A stretch of DNA of 64,000 nucleotides, taken from assembly GCA_964019135.1 (NCBI GenBank), contig OZ025265.1, positions 21,985,143 through 22,049,142 of the forward strand, read 5' to 3'. A model generated the notes under the pieces. The model searched no databases, was not told the origin of the DNA, and worked only from the letters and a program-made list of their open reading frames with translations. The DNA comes from Arenicola marina. Lineage: Eukaryota; Annelida; Polychaeta; Arenicolidae. The position numbers and the translations under genes were made by a program. The number at the start of each line of letters is the position of its first letter. The first letter of the stretch is position 1. Of the stretch, positions 56,973 through 64,000 are shown one piece after another.

Positions 56973-58679
56973 GATGCAGGTTGAGTAACCGTTGTAACCG
57001 TTGTTGGTCCTTTGCCGGTAAACTTTGTTATCCGCGAAATAGTCCGATTTGTTGAAATTAAAAGCCAACGTTATCAATATCGTTGCACTCGTTTTTCTTC
57101 ATTCTATTCCTTGTCATGATCATTTTTGACTGCGACAACACGTGATGTTATCGCATTTTGCTAGAACTCATGGTCTAGCAATCGATATTAATTTCGTCGC
57201 ATAATAATTATTTTTTGCTTATTTATCTTTTGAATTGTTGGCGCAAGTGGTGATCAATGTACTTGAGCAGCAGTTTGATATATCATAACTTTACAAGCTT
57301 AAGACAAGATAATATTGAGAGTCCTCGTTTAAGGACTAACATTAGTTAATATCAGTATTATTCAACGACGGGACCAAATGGCATACAGTTGATCCGATAT
57401 GTGGAAATGTCATAATGGAAATGAAACTATGTCAGCCGTTTCATATCCCATATGGCAACAATCGATCTTTAAGGATGACGTATGAAGCAAGTTAATAATT
57501 ATTCCGGCCTATTGCGGTCAGCTACACCTCTGGGTTAAACCGAGTCGGTTCACTGTTCAAACGCCAGCATTACGGGTGTTTTAAAATGATCGCGTCGTAA
57601 CTGTTATTAATCGTTCGCACTAATTGCAATTATACTGATCACTTTTTTGCTTCACACCAGTATTTTATTTTTACAGAACCTTATTTCAAAAAGGATATGC
57701 AATTATATGAGATTACAAATTACACAAGACATATAGTAACAAATTATAACTAAATTAAAACTAAAAAAAAAATATCATTTAATAGAAATGAAATTCATGA
57801 TGAACATCATGTCTGACTTTTTGCAATTATGTTTGACCACATGGCACCTTCACATCGTCAGATAGTTTTCATCTATCTATCTGGTAAATAAAAATGCTTT
57901 GTGTTTCCCTTCATTCGACATGTATCAATTTGATAGCAATATTAATGTTTGGAACGGAAGCTTGTCAACTAAAACCAAAACTACGATTATCGAGTCGGCA
58001 AGTTATTAATTAAAATTACAACAAGAGAATCAGTTTCGCACCCAATCTTTATCATCCGATAGAAAGACAAACGAAGATCAACGCACAAATTGCGCACATC
58101 AGGGTATTTGCAGGTTCAACTATGATTTTCTATATATTATTTTATTTCACACAGCAACCTCGCCCACAACCACCACCCACCAATGACATAGATACACACG
58201 CCCATGACCTACACTAGTTCTTGGCCCCTACCATAAAGAGACAGGCAAGAAGCCAGCACGATTGCGTCTTTAAATAAACGGCTTGCCGGCCAGAAGTGAA
58301 GCCAGGTGTTGGTTGGATCAATTAACATTGCGCGTCTCTTCTCATCGACTTAAGCAGCAAAGAAGCCAATCGTCATCATATCATTTGGTGAGAAACCCTC
58401 CCTTGCCACCCATTGGTTAATAGGCTTCGAACCTCTCCCTATTGGTGGTAAATGGCAAGTACGCCAAACGCCAACACGGAACGGATGACAAGCAGAGGGC
58501 TATATAGCGTTAGGATATTTCCTGTCAATTCAATATTGTTGCAGACCAGGTGTCTCAAAGCGATTCTCTGGGTACAAATGTTGTTTTAGGCCAATCGCCT
58601 TGAATCATTTCTTCTGGTACAACATATTGTTGGAGACCAGTCAAAACTGCATTGAAACGGTCACTTCCGTCAAGTAAAT
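56973..58679. promoter_or_regulatory. Spacer and III-5 promoter
   Basis: Homologous to 24713-26292. Near 58100-58130 a scrap of a II gene 3' end (gcaggttcaactatgatttt) survives, absent from the A version. III-5 promoter: GAAGCCA at 58249, 58298 and 58362 (spacing 49 and 64), ATTGG near 58411 and 58440, TATATAG near 58502, about three leader repeats. Confidence 0.6.
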
Positions 58680-59060
58680 ATGACGTCATCGATGAAAATA
58701 ACAGAGCGGCAGATCATCCAAGAACTCGTCGACTCTCAACAGATGATTCATTCTAAGTTCCGTCTGTCCTGTCGCCAGATCCAGTTGCTCAACAATCGCA
58801 TAGACGACCTCCAGGCGCGCTACGATCGTGCCGTGGCGGCCGACCAGCGCTCCTTCCGCTACTCACTGCGTCTGGAGTTGGCTACGCTGGAAGGTGTACG
58901 CGACATGTTCTTCATGTATGCCAATCGGTGCGGGAGTCACATGGCCGCCCTTGAGGATCGAGTATTCATCGAGGAACTGATGGCTGTGCTAGAGGTGGGC
59001 GAGGCTGTGAGCGAGATCGATGGCGAGGAAGTCTGTAATGATGCCACAATCAACACGTAG
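58680..59060 (+). CDS. III-5, subfamily III protein, intact
   Basis: 126 residues: MTSSMKITERQIIQELVDSQ, Cys31, LLNNRIDDLQARYDRAVAADQRSFRYSLRLELATLEGVRDMFFMYANRCGSH, ALEDRVFIEELMAVLEVGEAVSEIDGEE, NDATINT. It has consensus RYDRA where III-2 and III-3 have RYDHA. AATAAA lies near 59171. Confidence 0.83.
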   Translation: MTSSMKITERQIIQELVDSQQMIHSKFRLSCRQIQLLNNRIDDLQARYDRAVAADQRSFRYSLRLELATLEGVRDMFFMYANRCGSHMAALEDRVFIEELMAVLEVGEAVSEIDGEEVCNDATINT

Positions 59061-60947
59061 CAGCGTCATTAAGAGGGAAATTTCCCTTTGACACTTCGCT
59101 TTTAACATTTTTTGCGTGTTGACCACGTCTATATGCCCCTGTTCCTCTTGCGATATTGATAAATGTCACTAATAAACTTCAATGCAGTACAATGCATTGA
59201 ATACATTTGTCCCATTTCATCTTTCAGGTTTCATAATAAAAGCCTATGCGCTTCCTATATGTTTTTCTTGTGAAGCATATCCGTGCCCGCCATGGCGTGC
59301 CGTCAATACGGAACAAATCGCTTAACTATTTGTTTCTTTATACATATCGTGCGTTAACTGACGCAATACGAACATGAGTGTAAGTGATCAATATTTTTGT
59401 TTATTGCGTCATTCCAGCTCAAAGGATATTATTAGTTATTACTATTGATATCATATGGCAATATAACAATAGCGCCAGTTAGAGGGGGGTTAGGCAATTT
59501 TATTGGCTCGATTTGCGGCCTCGGGCTGATAATGAAAATTGGCAGGCTGCTACAACCTGACGAAAGGTCAGTAAAATGCCTAACGCCATGCAGAACTCAC
59601 GCTACTACTATTATTAGGAGAAAATTCACATTTTCCTCGCTTATGTGTTGAGCGTTAACATGTTTCCTTGCTTCTTTGGTTTAACTTTCGCATACAACGT
59701 TCGAAATAACATGTCTAGCGCTTACAAGCCTTCCCACATCTTGTGGGAATCTTGTGAGCCAGTCGCCTTCTTTACACCATAGCAGTATGTATCAGCATAG
59801 TGTGACCAAGAAACGTAGCACACACACCTAGGCAGTTGGTCAGATAGGCGGTCCATTTAAATTTATAACCACAATTATTTTTGCCTGACTTCACGATTGA
59901 CTATGGAAGGGTTCACAGATCGATTTGCCATTGTACTAGTTAACATGACCATCAATTCTTAATGACAAGCCATACTACTTAAACGAACTCCCAGTACAAG
60001 TTTACAATAAACAGGCCGTCGATTTGCAAGAAGCCTCCTTATTTTTATTTTCCTCTGCCACAGAGAAGTACACATCAATTCAGCCGTTGCCTCTTTGCGA
60101 CCCTGCTCAACTTTTCAATGTATTCTTAATCCAGTACAATATTATGTAAATGATTTTATTGTGTCATTCTGACGAATAAACTGAGATTACATGCAGGTTC
60201 TAATTGTAGTAACAGTTTCACATCTTCAGGACGCTTGCAATGCGACAGTTTGGCCTTGTTTCCGTGTACCCGTGTAATGCGTTATCTCAAGTGATTAAGA
60301 CCGTTGCCCTCTATTTCGCCCCTCTAAGTCTAATTACTATCTCACGGCCACTGGTTTTCTTTTGTTCAGCGGCAATGCCATAAAATAACTGTCCATTTGA
60401 TCCCCGCGGCCCACCGCTAATGTAGCTTCAGTACGTCCTAATCAGTGTGAACCAATAGCTGAGTTTGACATTAATACCAAAGTAATCGGACAAATCGCAT
60501 TGCAAATATGTCACCTGCGGAACCTAAACACATTGAAAGCCCTAAAGGATAATTTCATTTTATTCCAATGCAGTTTACACCTTGCTGCAATAATCTTTTA
60601 CGCCAGCATCACAAATCCCGACGCTTACAATCTGCGGGTAATCGGAACATACTAAAACAGATTTGGCGGTTCACGCCAGCCAACATAACGGGCTGAGGTC
60701 AGATGGAGAAAGGAAGCCAGGTCCGTTGAGACTTTGTTGTTGACTCAGTCGCCTCTACCCACAACCATCCTATGGAAGCCATGTCCGTCATCAAACACAT
60801 ACCATTTATACCGGAATGTTGTACGAAGCCATTAAAATCCACATCAAGGTGAAGATAAATCTAGGCATTCTATTGGCTGCTTATCTAATGCTACGAGTAG
60901 GACATTTTGTAGCCACTATATAGGGGCAAACTTCATTGCTGTCTTAT
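59061..60947. other. III-5 3' flank, spacer and upstream half of the I-10 promoter
   Basis: 59445-59640 shares a short conserved stretch with 27060-27240. From 60440 unit-start spacer. I-10 promoter: GAAGCCA at 60713, 60775 and 60825 (spacing 62 and 50), TGACTCA near 60741, ATTGG near 60873, TATATAG at 60917-60923. No gene in this stretch. Confidence 0.6.
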
Positions 60948-62216
60948 TACAGCAGGGTCTGGTCGGCAGTGACAGGCATAAGGAAATTCCCGTCGCCTTA
61001 AAAGACCCCCCCACGTGGCGCCTGAGCCCGTCTAAACTAAAATATCTATAGGCTAAACGGCCCAATCGACAAAAACCCCTCGGCCCGCCCCGACCTCAAT
61101 CTAAAACCGCTATCCCTCTCCCACCCTCCCTCCAGTCCACTCCCCCCTCCTGGTCCAACTAACAAATGAGCTGGGGACCCGGTCGGATGGATGGCAAAGC
61201 GCGATTTTTCGGAGAAATCCGGCTGTATCCCTTGGGGAACAGCTTGGAAATAATATGTTGCATTAACCCATCAATACTTCAGCCACCATCCACCCTGCTG
61301 TCCGGACGACCACGCCCCCCAAATGACAGAAGCTGGAAGGCCGATCAGCCTCGCTCCAGGAACTTGACCCGGAACCCCCCCCCCCCCACCATTCAGCAGT
61401 ACATGTATATATTGTATATAATTACTATTTATTTTACTCTGCCTCCTTGTCACTGATTTTACAATGATTTTACGTATACACTCGCATGACCTGGTAAATC
61501 TATTTCTAGACTCACTTGAATAATCACCGACAAAATAACAATGGTATATTACATATTCATTGATACAGACTAAGTCATCTGCAGCACGCTGCAGTTTTTA
61601 TGTCTAACTCTACCATTTTTATTTAAGGGAAAAAGAACCGTTGTGTGGGAAACCGGCGGGGCAAGTAACGCCCTGCTTGGTGGTGGGGTGCTTGGTCAAA
61701 ACCGCTCTGCTCGTTGCTACTCGTTACCGGTGTGCTTGGTCAAAAACCGCTTTCTATGCAAAGCAAAATGAACGGCACGTTATGCTGTGTGCATAACGTT
61801 TTAAACACCCCTATTTTTACTCCTCCTGCGCTCACATCAACCATAAGAGAAGGCCCATAAACCTGCTTCGGCGCCTTGTGGATGTGGATGCTGTGGCTCC
61901 GAATTACCGCTTTCTACGCAAAGCAAATGGAACGGCACGTTATGCTGTGTGCATAACTTTTTAAACACTTTTATTTTTACTCCTCCTGCGCTCTCATTAA
62001 CCATAAGAGAAGGCCCATAAAGCCACCGATCCCCCCTGGACGCGGCCGCGGGCGGATAAGGAAACTCCCATCACCACTCACAAAATCGAGGGTCTGAAGA
62101 GGTCTGGGTCCTTGCGCCCCAGTACCTGATACTGACTCACCCCTCTCCCCACCTTTCGAACGATAGTCAACATTTTCTTGCACCCCCCCCCCCCCCTGCC
62201 ACATACCGTGTCTTAT
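60940..62216. mobile_element. 1.26-kb insertion with 8-bp target duplication, hAT-like
   Basis: The body at 60948-62208 is flanked by tgtcttat on both sides (60940-60947, 62209-62216); other type I genes have this string once (521-528 in I-1). The ends (TACAGCAGGG and, inverted, GTGGCAGGGG) are only weakly inverted, so hAT membership rests mainly on the 8-base duplication. Contents: C-rich tracts near 61375 and 62183, a 160-base tandem pair, and ataaggaa-type direct repeats near 60979 and 62056. No transposase is seen, so it is non-autonomous. Confidence 0.65.
61737..62021. repeat. 160-base tandem pair with a hairpin in each unit
   Basis: ccgctttctatgcaaagc at 61747 and ccgctttctacgcaaagc at 61907 start matching stretches that both run through ctcctcctgcgct to gagaaggcccataaa. 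The first unit contains a 9-base stem with a 5-base loop (acgttatgc-tgtgt-gcataacgt). Confidence 0.8.
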
Positions 62217-62337
62217 ATCACACTGCCTCGTAATTCATTCGCTGGTGTTGGATTTAAACGCCGCTGAGCGTCAAATAACAACATCGAATAACATGTATAA
62301 TGTATTCTGATATACTTGGTGTTATTATCGCATCACA
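62209..62337 (+). other. I-10 leader, separated from its TATA box
   Basis: Homologous to 521-645 of the I-1 leader. The TATA box now lies 1.29 kb upstream on the other side of the insertion. Confidence 0.6.
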
Positions 62338-62715
62338 ATGCCGTCATCAGTGATACTAGAAGACCGCCAGTTGGCAACAGACCTCGTTCATTTTTACCAG
62401 AAGCTGCATTCCAAGTTCATCCGCGCCTGTCACCAAGTTCGCTTTCTCCACAACGGAATATATGACCTCCAGCTGCGCTACGATCGCGCTGTGGTAACCA
62501 ATCAACGCTCCGTTCGCTATTCACTGCGCCTCAAGCTGGCTACGCTGGAAGGAGTGCGCGACATGTTCTTCGAGTACGCCAATCAACGCGGGAACGACTT
62601 GGTGACATTTCAGGAGCGATTCGTCTTTGTGGAACTCGCTCCGGGCGAGACGGACTTGGTTGCCGACATGGAGCGGGAACTGAGCGATTCGGAGGGAGCT
62701 TACCTAGCCTCCTAA
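62338..62715 (+). CDS. I-10, subfamily I protein, intact
   Basis: 125 residues: MPSSVILEDRQLATDLVHFY, Cys31, FLHNGIYDLQLRYDRAVVTNQRSVRYSLRL, tail SDSEGAYLAS. The codon 6 bases upstream reads ATC (ATG in I-1), which fixes 62338 as the start. It is the most divergent of the long-tailed I genes, in keeping with its place outside the A/B duplication. AATAAA lies near 62922. Confidence 0.82.
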   Translation: MPSSVILEDRQLATDLVHFYQKLHSKFIRACHQVRFLHNGIYDLQLRYDRAVVTNQRSVRYSLRLKLATLEGVRDMFFEYANQRGNDLVTFQERFVFVELAPGETDLVADMERELSDSEGAYLAS

Positions 62716-63581
62716 GATGCAGGCTCAGCTGTACATCCACCATGGATGGTGCACTGCTCCGTGTATCTGGGCCATGCTTCATCCAATACACGTCGATCTC
62801 ATGTGAGCGATTAGGAAGCTGAGTAACGCTGAGAACTGTCAGTTATATCCGCAAGTGCTATGGAACCGTTGTTGGTCCTGGACCGGAAAAAATTCGAATC
62901 CGTGTAATTGTCTGATTTCTTAATAAAACTCGGATAAAATACAACTTAATATTGTTGTATTTGTTTCACTGCTGTCTAATAGATGCACTTCATAATCACT
63001 TATGCCGCCGACAACACTTCTTGTTATCGCATTTTGTTAGACAGCAAATCTATATTTACTTGCATATTAATGATTGTGTGTTCGTTATACATTTTTCTTT
63101 CGGTTCACTTTTCTTTTCGCCAGAATTACGGTATTTCGAAAGTCGTGGCGCCGTGATTGTTATTAACGTTCGCTCAAATTGCAATTACACTAATGGCTAT
63201 ATTTTTCCCAATAAGACCTTGCAGAAGGCGATACAAATAGTTTGCGTAACTGCATACGCGTTGCAAGAGATGACGATGCCGACCGGAAACAGGGGAACTG
63301 CCGTCGACCTTAAAGATGATTGTTGGCGGACTGTCGTGGCAGTGTCATCATCGACGAACGGAGATATCGCCCTAATACAAAGGGGCGGCTCCGGGCCGAG
63401 CTTCATTAGCTCTAACGACGTACCACTGTAGCGCCCAATACTCCGAAGCGCTCGTGGGCCGTCGCCTATCCTGAAGTAGTCTGCCGACTCCGATGTGGAT
63501 GCTGTATTTATACCGAGGGCCATTCCCACGATAAACGCACCATCGACCGCACTGAGCTAATCAACAATGGCTGCTGCGAAC
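62716..63581. other. I-10 3' flank and an unrecognised GC-richer stretch
   Basis: 62716-63200 is type I 3' UTR and spacer. 63210-63560 has higher GC and no homology elsewhere in the window. It is open in two opposite frames (62952-63431 + and 63197-63529 -), neither recognised. A strong hairpin (cggag and cgccc paired with ggggcg and ctccg) lies near 63358-63392, and near 63548-63562 the - strand has an A-box-like TAGCTCAGTGCGG. It may be a SINE-like or structured-RNA insertion. Confidence 0.35.
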
Positions 63582-63885
63582 CTGGAGCCGTATTTATGAT
63601 CTCCTCTTAAGTTACGCACGAAAAGTGCATTTTCATCTTAACCTCACCAGCTCCTTGTGGTGGTGCTCATGATTAAGGAATTATCTTCAACATAATTTTT
63701 GCCCCTTCTTAATTCAGAAAATGCACTTCTTGGGTGACTACTGCTCTCAACCTGAGGCCTTGAAGCAAAATAATAGAGTTCTGTTCATACTTATAGATTT
63801 TGAACCAGATAATCGCTTGACAAATCTTTCACTTAGCGCTAATTCTAGTGGCGTGGCCTAAGTGGCGATTATGAATACGGCCCCT
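63582..63885. mobile_element. MITE-like element with inverted ends
   Basis: Left end ctggagccgtatttatgat and right end, inverted, caggggccgtattcataat match at most positions. The inside (ctcttaagttacgcac...gtggtggtgctcatgatta) matches 18850-18935 and 45108-45190, where one arm survives in worn form. No reading frame. Target duplication not clear. Confidence 0.6.
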
Positions 63886-64000
63886 GGCCGTTACCAGAAT
63901 GACTCAACCGAAACGAGTAAATGAACGATCACTGCTAAAAAAGATTGAGACAGTCACATTACAAGTGAAACTCCCATTACATGCGAAGCAGACTGATAAC
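63886..64000. other. Window end, nothing recognised
   Basis: About 115 bases without homology in the window or an open frame. Confidence 0.4.

Noticed and set aside
62952-63431. 159-residue + strand protein near the right end
   Set aside because: Its first half is type I 3' spacer shared with other copies where it is closed; the second half is unrecognised and equally open on the other strand.
1-64000. Histone gene cluster
   Set aside because: Small intronless divergent genes with TATA and CCAAT boxes resemble one, but no histone fold sequence or 3' stem-loop is present and all genes have AATAAA.
1-64000. CRISPR array or bacterial origin
   Set aside because: The only short tandem repeat is the minisatellite without spacers, and all gene signals are eukaryotic.

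Overview
The window looks like animal nuclear DNA, most likely from a marine invertebrate; I cannot name the species. The evidence is AT-rich spacers, single-exon genes with TATA boxes, inverted CCAAT boxes and AATAAA poly(A) signals, a tRNA-type SINE, MITE-like inverted-repeat elements, a poly(A)-tailed retroposed fragment and a Ty3/Gypsy-type LTR element. Nothing bacterial (operons, ribosome binding sites, CRISPR) was seen.

Almost every coding signal belongs to one multigene family that I do not recognise. Members are intronless and encode 111-126 residues. They align without gaps from residue 1 to about residue 85: a variable N-terminus, an invariant Cys near residue 31, then a helical core (LLNNRIxDLQxRYDRA, QRSFRYSLRL, TLEGVRDMFF) and a subfamily-specific C-terminus. 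I sort them into five subfamilies: I, III and IV on the + strand, II and V on the - strand. I count 34 copies or pieces: 16 open and apparently intact (two of which lack the core in frame) and 18 broken or partial. The recurrent order is I(+) and II(-) convergent, II and III or IV divergent, IV and V convergent, V and I divergent, with 0.5-2.7 kb of homologous spacer between genes.

All five subfamilies share one promoter plan: usually three GAAGCCA-type boxes in the direction of transcription, then one or two ATTGG (inverted CCAAT) boxes, a TATA box, and a leader of about 100-180 bases. Subfamily I adds a TGACTCA site. In every copy of II and III that keeps its start codon, that codon lies in a TGACGTCA palindrome.

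Layout. 1-11541 is unit A1: I-1, II-1, II-2, III-1, I-2, II-3, IV-1, V-1. 11537-17404 is block X-A: I-3, II-4, III-2, IV-2. 17405-18780 is a second copy of the end of A1, with V-2. 18781-24850 is block 2: IV-3, V-3, I-4. 24850-31095 holds III-3, IV-4, a 15-bp minisatellite and a MITE. 31096-51214 is a recent second copy (B) of A1 plus block 2, without X between them; a short LTR element has split I-5. 51214-56348 holds unit-start spacer and X-B (I-8, II-8), 56349-59850 a second copy of the end of block 2 plus III-5, and 59850-64000 I-10, whose promoter is separated from its reading frame by a 1.26-kb insertion.

A and B are very alike (by eye three differences in the first 890 bases) but have lost different genes: III-1, I-2 and V-2 carry stops in A while their B counterparts are open. 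This is birth-and-death evolution by unequal exchange. The insertions (LTR element, retroposon, MITE, 8-bp-TSD insert) have empty sites elsewhere in the window and order the events. The function of the proteins is unknown; the uniform promoters suggest co-expression in one cell type or stage, which is inference.
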